64,000 nt of DNA from Lantana camara (Eukaryota; Streptophyta; Magnoliopsida; Lamiales; Verbenaceae). The notes under the pieces were generated by a model that was not told the origin of the DNA, searched no databases, and was given only the letters and a program-made list of their open reading frames with translations. Positions within the stretch are counted from its first letter, which is position 1, and each line of letters begins with the position of its first letter. Shown here one piece after another: positions 23,063 to 34,177 of the stretch. The stretch lies in the NCBI GenBank assembly GCA_037501455.1, contig CM074862.1:64139501-64203500 (forward strand), given 5' to 3'. A program made the position numbers and the translations under genes.

Positions 23063-24320
23063 ATATATTTATGTATATTGTATATATTTTATATACTAAG
23101 TAATTTATTTGAAATTTTCAAATTTAATTGTTTTCTATTTCGCGTTATTTAATTACCAATCATGACTTGAACGTTTTTACCTGTCTATTTTCTAATTGTA
23201 AACTTGAAATAGTACGTGTTATGATTGTTATACGAAATTCTTGGATTGAATTTATATGAAATGTGAAATTATGAACTTGAATGAATTTGAACGCCTCCTT
23301 GAATGAATGAATTGCTTGTTTATATGCCTGAAAGGCATTAATAGTGCACATGAACATGTTCATGACATAATATCATCTTTTATGCATTCATATCATGTGC
23401 ATAGCATTGCCATGCATCATATGTGGTTCATATGGAGTCTTGAGTCTCACGTTTGCACTGTGTCAATTGTTTTACAGTTTTCTCCAGGGCAGAGACGTGT
23501 CGGGTTCAAAGGTTACTTTGAAGCCTTCTTTTCTTCTTGGTATTGTTCGGTAAGGTGTAACAGGTGGGTTTCTCTTCTATTAGTTACAATGACCCGATAT
23601 ATCCCTTATGTGAAAGTTTTGAGCCAAAATATTATAAATATATATATATATATATATCGAGTCTTTCAGAAGAGTTAAGGATTTCCAATGTATAACCCTT
23701 CTTTTATGAACCCTACCTTTGATTTTGGCGAGTGCATGATATGAAATGAACACAGCCCCAGGAACTTAGTGTATGTGGCTATCCGGGGAGGCAAGGGCCG
23801 ACGGTCATCCCATACACTAGTTCCAACCAAACTTACGGTGAAACCGACCTCGTTAAGGAGTTTTTGACGAGGAAAGGTTAACCGGGCTTTGAGGATTCAT
23901 CAACCTCATTAGCCACATTGATGTGATAGGTGGCCGGGCCTTGCAATCCCGTCCACCACCCGGAGGAAAAAGGTGTAAGTGCTTATGATTATGATTATGA
24001 ATGAATATGTATGAATGTGAATGATCACTAATGTAAAGATTGAATTGATATGCACGCACGAGGAGAAGGTTGGAGATTATGTATGCCCCCTCGCCGGGCC
24101 ATGAAACCTTATGAGTGGAATGAATGAATTTGATAGTTGTAATCCCGAGCGTTGTTTTCCTTTGTTTTACCCACTTGGGAAATATCTTAAAAACCTCGCA
24201 CGGGATTATAGCATGCATATGTGGGTGTTTAAATTCTGCGATATTATATATGTTATGCCCTATTTTATACCCACCAGTCTCTTATAGACTAAACCCGGCT
24301 TTGTTTTCAGTTCTTTGCAG
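22051..24320 (+). promoter_or_regulatory. Candidate LTR-internal intron of LTR E
   Basis: ACTTGACAG|GTAAGT at 22051 is a near-perfect plant donor. TTTTCAGTTCTTTGCAG|G ending at 24320 is a good acceptor, preceded by a T-rich tract. The 3' LTR keeps both sites. Confidence 0.5.
22506..22635 (+). repeat. GC-rich palindrome cluster in LTR E
   Basis: Within 130 bp lie CTCCCCGGGCGGGGAA, GTGTCCCCGGGCAGGGACAC, the perfect 20-nt palindrome CCTTCCCCGGCCGGGGAAGG (22581-22600), and ACCCGGGCGGGGAGT. The hairpin TGCAGAGAGTTTCTGCA sits between them. Confidence 0.85.
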
Positions 24321-24786
24321 GTTTCGGAGTGCTAAGCGGGATGTTGAGTCTGTCGAGTCGTGTGGCTCAGTTGAAGTCTTTTCACACGCATATTTTCAGT
24401 TGTATAAGTTACATTAAAGAATGTATAAATGTTATTATTATGATGTATTGATTCGGGACAGGCTTCTAGGGACAGCCTGAACCCGTGATTCATGCTCTAT
24501 GATTTATGTTTTATGTTTGGAAATTTCGGGACTAGGTATTTATGCTAGTTGAACCCGTAAATTACTACTTGAACCTATGATTGATTACATGTTCTGCTTC
24601 TGCACTCGCTTTTAATTCTTGAACTTGTTTAATTGGTTTTGAGGTTCTAGCTCCCGCCTAGCCTAGTGTGTGAGTGAGTCCCCATTCACCGTGATTCGGC
24701 TTGTGTATGGACTATCCATTTTATATGTGGGTCGGGTCTCGGTGCGGGGGATGTGGGGCCTTCTGCTAGGGCGCTACTTCCTTAAG

Positions 24787-24798
24787 TGGTATCAGAGA
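24787..24798 (+). other. Primer-binding site, initiator tRNA-Met
   Basis: TGGTATCAGAGA lies 8 bp after the 5' LTR end and matches the 3' end of plant initiator tRNA-Met (TGGTATCAGAGC) except for the last base. Confidence 0.8.
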
Positions 24799-26647
24799 CT
24801 CCAGTTTGTAAAATCGGAGCTCGCGTGTGGTGATTGAGTCAGTTTAGGTCGTACGTCATAGGGATTAATTGTCAACGTGTGCATTGTATTAATTCTTGAC
24901 CTTACTTGATGGTGTTAGATGCAAAATGTTGAAAATTTATATGTTGAACGTGTTTTACTTTACACATTTCGATTATGTGTTACTTTTTACATTAAATACA
25001 TGCTCTTGGTGCTAATTACGTGTCATATGCACTTACTAACTGGCATGCATTTATATTTGAGATGAGTTGTGATTGTAGGATATTCTTACAACATCAAACT
25101 AAGGACAATTCTCACGATCACAACTCTTTGCCACTAGCTCTTCTTTTAGGAGTCGATGAATTAAAGAAGATTCCGGGGATTTAGAGGATTCGGGCAATTG
25201 GTGATCCTTACGATAAGGTTATAAGATGGGAGTTCAAGATAAAGATGGGAACTAAACCACGAGTTTTACATTTAAACCGAATAAAGTGTGGACTGCACTG
25301 GGAGGTTATATTCAAGGATTCGAGAGTCATGACCTTTAATAATTGGGGCTAAGGTTTGAGTGAAGGAGCCCAGGATAGGAGATTCGAATCTGGGGCCGTA
25401 GCTTAAAAGATTAATACTTATGCCTCTACTACGAAAGGGGATTTCGACCGGATTCCAAGGGATCATCTAACCCGAGGATGGGGTGAAGAAATCTTGAAGG
25501 TACTTTAGTTAGGGGTTCGGATCGCTGAAGAGATTTCTCTGGGTAGTAGCTTTACTCAGGTTGAAGGCCATATTTTGCCCACTCCTAAGTTTAAAATCAA
25601 GGGAGAAGATCTTCTCGTTAGGAATGGGAAGTAGGATTCGGAAGGGAAGATTGATTTGAGGAGAAGTTTCCGAGTTTAGTGGTAGCTGATGAATCAAGTA
25701 TTTGAATTCAAGTTTGGAGTAGAAGATTCAGAACGTATCAGGATCAGTGAAAGGGAACAATACGAATTCACAACGAAGGATTTCCAATAAATCAGACTAT
25801 TAGAAGCTAAGTTTTGAAGAAAAGAAAATAAGAGAAACCCGAGATGCTTCGGACCCCGGGTGAGAAAGAAGTTGGATTAATAGAGTTTAAGAAAATCAAT
25901 CAACGTGGTAAGTATAAGGCTATGGAAGGTAACTATACTCAAAGTTCTATCTTAAATCGGAATTGGAGTTTATATTCCAAATCCAAGTTGAATTGTCGTA
26001 TTGTGAGGTCGAAGTGAGAGATACAGGGTAACAAATGGGAGCGATAAAGAAAGGCAAAGAGCTGTTGGAGGGAAATTATATGCTCAAGTGTAAGCAATTG
26101 GAAGGTGAGTTCCTTCAATCAATTGAACTCATAACGAACGGTCAAAGGAGGTTCAAACGAAGTGACAACCATGGAGAAGATTCGGGCAACAATTGGAGAC
26201 CCATCTCAGGAAGGATTTGAAATGCCCAATTCCATGGGTGTAGAAGACTTTGGGTTGAAGAATTGTAATCTCGGGCCACGGAGACACACAAGTTGATATA
26301 AGGGAATCTTTGAAGATTTAGAAGACCGTGGCTAAACAAAGAAAAAGGAACAACGAGCTCAAAGCAGGCTATAATTAGAGGAATAAAGAATAACTTACCG
26401 AGCCAAAAGCTACTACGGTGACAGGTTCATTGCATCCATGGCACGCGCATCATACCTTGCATTGATATATTTAGATTTTATTTTATGCACTTTAATATTG
26501 TGATTTTCTTCGTGCTGCATGTTTTATTGTGAAATATGGGCTTCATAACATTGGCACTTTAATTGGACATGCATTATTTCAATGTTTACTTGTTAGGATG
26601 CCTCTCTCGCTTGAGGCTTCAACTATTAATTCAATTAAAGCTCTACC
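24799..26647 (+). other. Interior of the coding-free element, first part
   Basis: No protein family is recognisable in any frame; the longest open frames are about 60 codons. The sequence is rich in AAG/GAG with scattered stops. It resembles the start of the interior after LTR H only loosely (AAGAAAGGC and CAACAAATGG-type phrases). Copia-1 enters at 26648. Confidence 0.6.
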
Positions 26648-28253
26648 TGTTAGGAATAGTGCATGTATGAGAACTCCCCTAATCCTGATGACTTTAGGAC
26701 TCTACCATTTAGGTGAAATGGTTCATGAAACGAGCCCTATATCACATAAGTCATGATTAGTAAAATACTCCAAGCCGATGAGTCCGACAGATAGTGGGAG
26801 TGTCAACCTGACTCCTCTAAGGCTTGCTTGTGGGATCACGCCCTTAAGAAGGACCACCTTGTTTCATGGAGGTGCAAAATGTATAGTTGATACGTACGTG
26901 ATACATGAGGGTGCTTACTTCCATAAGTAAGTTCACTGAGGTGCCCCGTGTGAGAAGGTTCCTAAATGGGAAAGGAAGTTTCTATTTCAGGAAATGGCAA
27001 CTTCCAGATTAGGAAATACCTCACGAGTCATTGATGTGCTTAATTGATCCTTAGACTTGAGGTTCCATGTCGCTTTATGAGTTAACTCTGTAGTCGTAGG
27101 TATAAGCTTTGAAGGGTGTCGCCTTAGACAACTGATTCAAGGCTTATGCTGGGGCTGCACAAGTGATTCATGAAAGTGAATGAGAATCAAGAAAGGACCT
27201 ACACTTGCATTTGCAAGGTGATCTCTTATTGTGTAAGTCATTCATATGCCATACGGAGTCCTTGGCCAAGGTAGTAGATCAAGACATCAAGAAAAGGGTT
27301 TCTTGGATTGAGATCAAATGGATATGAAATGCACTTAGCTTTAAGACCAGATTATTAGGGTTCTGATTATTCCCTTACCCTAGATCTTGGTTGAGAGATA
27401 GTAAGTAGGAGGATTGTATCTCACATGAATCCATGACTTAAAGGTTCTGTCGAATCGAGACATTCCAACTCAGCTAGGGGTTAAACACCTGTTGCTAGAC
27501 TATGGTCGTTTAATCTGTGGACTGATTAATTAATTATTGAATTAGTTAATTAGGGTCACTGCTAATTGAATTGAGAACCTAGAGGGTCACACACAACAAC
27601 TTGGTTACATGAGTTAAGGCTTTAAAATGATTAAACGAGTTAATCGGGCCAAAGGGTTCCACACGTGTGAAGCACACGTGTGGGGACGTCGCGTGCGTGA
27701 CACGTGTCCTATATGGACACGTGTGCAATGTGCGTGTATATTTATTTATGTATTAAATAATTAATGTGTTAATTATTTAATAGACTTTGGTTTAATTTTG
27801 AATTAAAATGAAAGTCTTATTTTGGAGAAATTAATCTATTTAATTAAATGTGAATTAATTAATTAGATAAATAAGTTATTTATTTATTAAATAAAGTATA
27901 ATATTATCCAAAAGGGTTTGGATATTTTAGCTCTCTTAAAAGTTGATTTGAATTAGAATTCAAAGTCAAAGTCTAACTAGATAACTAGCATCCTTACTAG
28001 TTAGATTGTAATCAAGTTGGTGGACTATCTCTAGAGAGCTTCAAGTTAGAAGTTTTAAAGATTCGAGCTTTACCAAGGAGAGGGGATCAAGCCGCGAGAA
28101 GAGCGTTCTTGGGTGGCTTGAAACGCTTCAAGAAAGATTATTGAAAAGTAAGTTTCCAATCTCTACGAATTCGGATTCACGATTGCGAGTTTCGATCCTT
28201 TTTGTTGGAAAATTTTTAAATTTCCGCTGCTGTCTGATTCCTGTTTTCCAACA
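26648..28253 (+). mobile_element. Copia-1 5' LTR, internally deleted
   Basis: Length is 1,606 bp against 1,914 bp for the 3' LTR. About 133 bp are missing after TAGTGC near the start. About 194 bp are missing near 27972, taking out the TATA box and the palindrome downstream of it. The promoter of this copy is therefore gone. Confidence 0.9.
27662..27723 (+). promoter_or_regulatory. Cluster of four G-box/ABRE-type CACGTG motifs
   Basis: CACGTG occurs at 27662, 27675, 27701 and 27718. The first two form an inverted pair, CCACACGTGTG and CACACGTGTGG. CACGTG is the core bound by plant bZIP and bHLH factors, including those acting in abscisic-acid responses. The cluster recurs in the other three LTRs of this family. 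Confidence 0.75.
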
Positions 28254-28255
28254 AG

Positions 28256-28268
28256 TGGTATCAGAGCC
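28256..28268 (+). other. Primer-binding site of Copia-1, initiator tRNA-Met
   Basis: TGGTATCAGAGCC lies two bases after the 5' LTR end and matches the 3' end of initiator tRNA-Met. Confidence 0.95.
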
Positions 28269-28501
28269 ACCTCGTTAATCGTGTTTCTGATTCGTCTCCA
28301 CTTAACTGAATTTGGTAGAAATTCTTAGGCTTGATGCGATTGAGTATTTGTAACTGTTTTAGAAAGCTTGAATTACGAAACTGTATTTTTCCTGAAAGTT
28401 TCTGAAAGCTGGTTTTGAAAATTTTGTTTATGAAAACTGTTTTCGGATTTCTTGGATTGGTTTTGTTTTTGAACGAAAACACGAAACGAAAACCCGGATT
28501 A

Positions 28502-28800
28502 CGACGAACATGCGAAACCCCGCGCGTGAAGGCGTCGCGTGCGCGGGCTTCGAGCGCCACCGCCCGCCTGGCCTAGGCACTCGCATGGGTGTCCCGCCCA
28601 ACACCTCCCGCACACCGTACGGGAGCCTTCCGCTGCCCAGGCTGGGTGAGAATCTCGCAAGGCATGCGGGATCGCTCGCCCAGGCCGCTTGCAACAGACG
28701 AGAGGGGCCGCGCCCAGCAGCGAGCGTACTCGCGTGGCCCTGGCCGCACGCGTACGTGCCCACCTGCGATGCGCGCAGACCCTTCGCGTACGGGCCCCGT
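28502..28800 (+). other. GC-rich patch in the Copia-1 leader
   Basis: About 300 bp with very high G+C and CpG content lie between AT-rich leader parts. Copia-2 also has a GC-rich patch here, but the two do not align by eye although their flanks do. Overlapping open frames in all phases reflect base composition; no protein family is recognised. Confidence 0.6.
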
Positions 28801-29080
28801 TTTTCCGTCGTAATCCGATTTTTCGTATTTCGTGCAATCCAGTCCCGATTTTAATTTTATTTTTATTATTAAAATTTATTTTATTAATATTTATTTTAAT
28901 TTTGAATAGAACTTAAAATTGGGATTTTTTTTTTGTGAAATAGAAACTGTTTATATTGTGGGAAACTACATCCTTAATAAAATTATTAATTTTCATAAAT
29001 TAATTGGAATTTTATTGGTTTTAGTAATTTGGGATTTATTGAAAGCTTTTATAAATAAGACTCGCATCAAGTCGTGTTTT

Positions 29081-30267
29081 AAGTCATTAGGACTTGAAAC
29101 GGGAATTTTAATTTATTGGCTAAATAAATTCTCGCAAAAGCATGTTAGGTGATCATGAGTACTAGTCTTTGTATGCTTTACATTTATGCACATGGATGGT
29201 TTACATTTAGGGTTGGAGCCCTATAGTTGCGTTTTTCAATTGAGGTTGGAGCCTCACTTATGTGCGTACTGTTATGTGATTTATTATGTGGCTTTCCATA
29301 TTACTGGTTTTGAGGCCGGGGTATGCCCCGTGTAATTGTCTAAGGCCAATTTGAAGATTGAGCCTTATTACTTTATGTCTTTTTCTTTTATTTTGAGAGT
29401 AGAGATAGGTGGTGAGGTTGTATTTTCATTTTGGAGACAATGCACCCATGGAGTATGATGGACCACATTCAAGTAACAAGGAGGCCATAAGTGAAGACCC
29501 CTCAAAATGTTAGGGAGGGGAATCTCAATTGAAAATGTAATAGAGATAGGGCTCGTATTTTGTTACTGCTTTCCCGTATGTGATATAAACTGTTTATGTG
29601 GCATGTATGTTAGAATTGTGATAGTGGAGTGGCTCCCACTTATCACGCATAAGATAGGATAGACCCATGATCATCTCATGTTACTATCATGCTAGGACAT
29701 GTTATCTGTTTATGTGCTTGTTTGAAATGTATTTAATTGTACTTGCATTAATCAAGACTAATAAAATTGGATAACATATATGTTGGTGAGGTCGAACCGG
29801 ACAACTCTCCGGTTGATTCGAAAATTCCCATTAAATATTAAGCTAATTTCGAATAAATAGGTGTTTGATTCGAGATGCAAATTTCGAATTAAATTCCTAG
29901 CATTCCATCAATAGGTTTTAAGTTTAGTAAGTGAAGCTGGTTATTGTCCGCGAGTCGTGGGATAGCTAATGGAGCTTATTAGTTCTTAGTTACCTAATTG
30001 ATCATTTTAAATGATCAATATTTCGTGGTCAATTTTGGCAAGGGCGATGTCCGCGAGTCATGGGTCGTTCAAACTAAGTTTTGATCATGATTTTATGATT
30101 GATGGCTCTAGCTTAACGCCTAAGTAAATATCGGTGTCGCACGAGTCGTGGGTCCATATTGAAAGATAGGTGATGCAAAAAATAATTACTAAGAGTTCTA
30201 AAGGTGTTAGAATTGGTAAGTTGTACCTACCTAGGGTTTTACTTAGAATGTCCGCGAGTCATGGGTT
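29081..30267 (+). other. Structured leader RNA of Copia-1 with repeated-loop hairpins
   Basis: Hairpins readable from the sequence: AAGTC-ATTAG-GACTT at 29081; TAGGG-TTGGAG-CCCTA at 29208; TGAGG-TTGGAG-CCTCA at 29241; CGGGG-TATG-CCCCG near 29316; TAAGGC...GCCTTA near 29340. A repeated 17-nt motif, TGTCCGCGAGTCGTGGG, follows at 29945, 30049, 30135 and 30249. Its copies are bounded by different but complementary bases, for example CGA/TCG and GAA/TTC. See the findings for the comparison with Copia-2. Confidence 0.6.
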
Positions 30268-30471
30268 CGAGGTAAAATGCTTAGGATCTTAGTACCCATT
30301 GGGAAACGTGTTCCTCTTAGATCTTTGGGAATTGTAGATCTTTGAAAAACAGTGGGAGCTACATTAGATTGAAGACCTTATCTTTTGTATATCGTTATAA
30401 TTCAGCATGCTCACTAGTTCTCTGTTTTACCATTTAGGTCGTAGATTCTGTGATTCTCTACGTGTTTTGAA

Positions 30472-33400
30472 ATGGCAACCAAAAACCCTCTTGTATCGAT
30501 CCTCGAGTCTAACAAGTTGACTGGTCCCAACTATTCTGATTGGCTGAGGAGTCTGAAAATTGTTTTAGATTCTGAGAAGAGAACTTATGTTCTCTTCGAA
30601 GGGGACGCTCCCACTCGGGCCGAGCGGGACGCGATCTAGAAGTGGAAGGATGATAATCTCTAAGCCCGTTGCCTTATGTTGGCTAACATGTCTCCGGACT
30701 TGCAAAGGCAACATGAGGCCATGGAATTGTCTTGGGAGATTTACCACCACTTAGAGCAACTTTACCGCCCTCATGAATGTGTTACAAGGTATAACTCTTC
30801 GAAGGAATTGTTCCATTTGAGAATGAGGGAAGGTTCAAGTGTCCATGAATATGGACTCAAGTTTCTTGCCCTTATTGAGAAACTGGCCTCCATGGACATG
30901 CCACTGAAAGCACGATCAAGAAGGACAATAAGGTTCTGATGGTGAATGCTCCATCTTCCTCTTCTGGGCCTTCTAAAGGTAAGGGCAAGAATGCCCAAAA
31001 GAAGAAGAAGAAACCCCTTAGGCCCACTGGTGGCATTTCGAAGAGGAAAGCCGGAAAGAAGAAGCGTGATCAGAAAGAGGATGTTTGCTTCCATTGTGGC
31101 AAAGCGGGACATTGGAGGAGGAACTGCCCAGAGTACAAGGCTACTCTAAAGAAAGGTATGTTTCTCGTTGAAGTAAATCTTTCTAGTTCTTGGGTACTTG
31201 ATACCGGTTGTGGAGCTCACATCTGTAATGATGTACAGATGCTAAATGAAGTTCAACAACTCAGAGAAGGAGAATGTGTCTTGAAGATCGGCGATAGCTG
31301 AAAGGTTGAAGCTCGAGCTTTATGCATAATTAGATTAGATTTAGGTAGTTTTGAGTTAGTTTTAAATACAGTCCTTTATGTACCGACCATTATTCGTAAT
31401 ATAATTTCAGTTCCAATTTTAGATTGTGAAGGTTTTGAAACTTATATTAAGAATGGTAAATATTTTATCAAACGGAACAACTCTTCCGTTCACATCGGTA
31501 CTCTAAGTAATGGACTTTATCTAACTCAAAATATCAATATTATGAATATACAACGAGAAACCAAGCGTAAGAGAGATGACAAAGTTTCAGCTCCCTTATG
31601 GCACGCTAGATTAGGACACATTTCCAAGAACATAATTAGCAAGATAAAAACTTTAGGATCATTCTCTGAAAATGATCTCAAATAGTTAACTTCTTACGAG
31701 TCCTGTCTCAAAGGAAAGATGTCCAAAGTTCCTTGTAAAGGAACTGTGGAACGTGCCACTAAGGTCTTGGATTTGATCCATTCTGATGTCTGTGGACCGC
31801 TTAGTGTAAGCGAAAGAAACGGTCATCAGTATTTCATAACCTTTACCGATGACTTTAGTCGGTATGGTTATGTATACTTAATGAAGTATAAATCTGAAGC
31901 TTTTGAGAAATTCCTAGAATTTCAAAAGAAGGTTGAGAACCAAACTAGTCACAAGATCAAAGCACTTCGATCTGATCGAGGAGGCGAGTATCTTAGTGAA
32001 GAACTCCTTAATCATCTCAAAGATAATGGGATTATCTCTCAGTGGACTCCTCCGGGAACTCCTCAACTCAATGGAGTTTCTGAGAGAAGGAATCGAACCC
32101 TACTCGATATGGTTCGTTCCATGATGAGTTTCACTGACTTACCACTTTACTTCTGGGGCTATGCCCTAGAAAGTGCGGCAAAGATTTTGAATCTAGCTCC
32201 CTCTATGTCAGTCCGTAAAACACCTTATGAAATGTAGCATGGTAAAATCCCTAGTTATTCTTACTTAAGAATTTGGGGTTGTCCTGCTTACGTGAAGAGG
32301 ATAGTGGGAGATAAGCTACTTCTATGGTCAATCTGAGCAAAAGATGTTTGTTTCCAGAAATGCTACTTTTGTTGAGGGATCGTTCCTTAAAGAAAAGAAA
32401 GGCAAGATCATAGAATTAGAGGAAGTACAAAGTGACCCCACACGACCCACTGAAGAAATATCCCCTTCTGATCAACCACAACCAATTACGAATTTCGATA
32501 CACACGTAAATCCTCCTCTAAGGCGTTCTGAACGCACTCCTAGACAATTGGAGAGATGGTATGGATTCTTCCATGAGATCTCCCAACAGGATAATGATCC
32601 TCTAACATATGAGGAGGCACTTTCAGATTCTGACTCTGAACAGTGGATAGAAGCCATGAAATCCGAAATGGATTCCATGAACTCCAACCAAGTTTGGACC
32701 TTTGTAGATTCGCCTGATGGGGTCAAACCCATAGGTTGCAAATGGATCTTTAAGAGAAAGCTTGGAGTTGATGGAAGCATTGCAGCCTACAAAGCAAGAC
32801 TGGTTGCAAAAGGATTCACTCAAAGAACTGGCGTGGACTTTGACGAAACTTTTTCACCAGTTGCAATGCAAAAGTCTATTCGAATCATGCTTGCCATTGC
32901 TGCATATTATGACTATGAGATATGGCAAATGGATGTGAAAACTGCCTTTCTCAATGGTGACATTGATAATGACATTTATATGGAGCAACCCATAGGTTTC
33001 ACATTCAGTGGGAGTGAGCAAAAGGTTTGCAAACTCCAAAGATCAATCTGTGGATTGAAACAGGCTTCTAGGAATTGGAACATTCATTTTGATGCATCAG
33101 TCAAAGTGTTTGGCTTCATTCAAATTTCGAATGAATCGTATGTGTATAGAAAGGAATTGGAGACCTCAGTGCAATTCTTAGTACTTTATGTTGATGACAT
33201 CCTTCTTATTTGGAATTCGAAGGATGATTGAAAGTAACTAAGTTATGGTTATCGAACCAATTCGAGATGAAAGATCTTGGTGATGCGTCCTATATCCTTG
33301 GAATTAAAATCTATCGAGATAGATCTAGAAGGTTCATAGGACTATCACAGTCGATGTACATTGACAAAGTATTGAAGAGATTCAATATGGAGTCAGCAAA

Positions 33401-34161
33401 GGTTAAGAACCTTCCTATGAGTGTAGGAACATGTCTTTCAAAGAAGATGTGTCCTAAGACTAACCTTGAGAAGGAAAAAATGACTAATCCACCTTATGCA
33501 TCAGCAATAGGTAGCATAATGTATGCAATGTTATGTACTCGAACGGATGTGGCTTACGCACTTAGTGTGAGGAGTCGTTTCCAATCTGACCCTAGAGATG
33601 GTCACTGGGCTGCTGTGAAGAATATTCTTAAGTACTTGAAAAGTACTAAGGATTTATTCTTAGTTTACGGAGGTCAGAAAGATCTTACTGTCGAAGGATA
33701 CTGCGATGCAAGCTTGGCATCTGACTTAGATGATTTTAAGTCAATGTCAGGATACATGTTTCTGCCTAAACGGCGGAGCAGTGAGTTGTAAGAGTTCCAA
33801 GAAAACGACCACTGAGGCCGAATACTTAGCTGCAAATGATGCAACTAAGGAAGGTGTTTGGATTAGAAACTTCATTTAAGAGTTGAATGTTGTTCCTAGC
33901 ATGAAAGACCCCATTATTGTATTTTGTGACAACACTGGGGTGGTTGCTCAAGCAAGAGAACCAAGATCTCACGAACGGACCAAGCACATTATGAGAAAGT
34001 ATCACCTAATCCGTGATATTATCAAAAGAGGAAATGTGCAAATTGAGAGGGTCACATCAGCAGAGAACGTGGCAGATCCACTTACTAAACCCCTTATTCG
34101 AGAAGCTTTCGAAGGTCATCTTGAGAAGATGGGACTTAGAGTAGCTTTAGAATGGCTTTGA
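30472..34161 (+). pseudogene. Copia-1 gag-pol, broken
   Basis: ATG at 30472 opens MATKNPLVSILESNKLTGPN, the gag of plant copia elements. Domains in order: gag; zinc knuckle CFHCGKAGHWRRNC (about 31087); protease LDTGCGAHI (about 31198); integrase with DVCGPLS, TFTDDFSRYGY and DRGGEY (31720-32240); RT with MDVKTAFLNG and LYVDDILL (32690-33231); RNase H with YCDAS and VFCDNTG (33690-34161). Lesions relative to Copia-2: stops at 30637 and 30661, a loss of about 130 bp at 30910, a stop at 31299, stops near 31684 and 32235, a loss of about 75 bp near 32317, a frameshift at 33229 and one near 33765. The 33229 frameshift is shared with Copia-2. Confidence 0.95.
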
Positions 34162-34166
34162 CGGGC

Positions 34167-34177
34167 AAGTGGGAGAT
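34167..34177 (+). other. Polypurine tract of Copia-1
   Basis: AAGTGGGAGAT lies directly before the 3' LTR and would prime plus-strand DNA synthesis. Copia-2 has the same sequence at the same place. Confidence 0.85.

Larger units (their letters stand above)
21149..24778 (+). mobile_element. 5' LTR (E) of the coding-free element
   Basis: It starts TGTAATGCCCCGAC and ends near GGGCGCTACT, where CA is expected, just before the primer site. It is about 3.6 kb. It includes long TG/TA microsatellites at about 22730-23100, the conserved GAGCTCGGGAACTCGGATTC near 21672 and GCCTAGCCTAGTG near 24655. The open frames in 22397-23103 are microsatellite by-products. Confidence 0.85.

Noticed and set aside
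22397..23103. Open frame of 143 codons and neighbours, rich in C, Y, I and V, repeated at 38439-39235
   Set aside because: They run through TA/TG microsatellites and the palindrome cluster of the LTR; the apparent membrane-like protein is a by-product of the repeats.
28499..28854. Arg/Pro/Ala-rich open frames over 100 codons in the Copia-1 leader, and the similar ones at 42661-43141
   Set aside because: All phases and both strands are open because the patch is GC-rich and poor in stop codons; no protein family is recognisable.
29945..30267. CRISPR-like regular repeats
   Set aside because: Only four copies, uneven spacing, no cas genes, plant retrotransposon leader.
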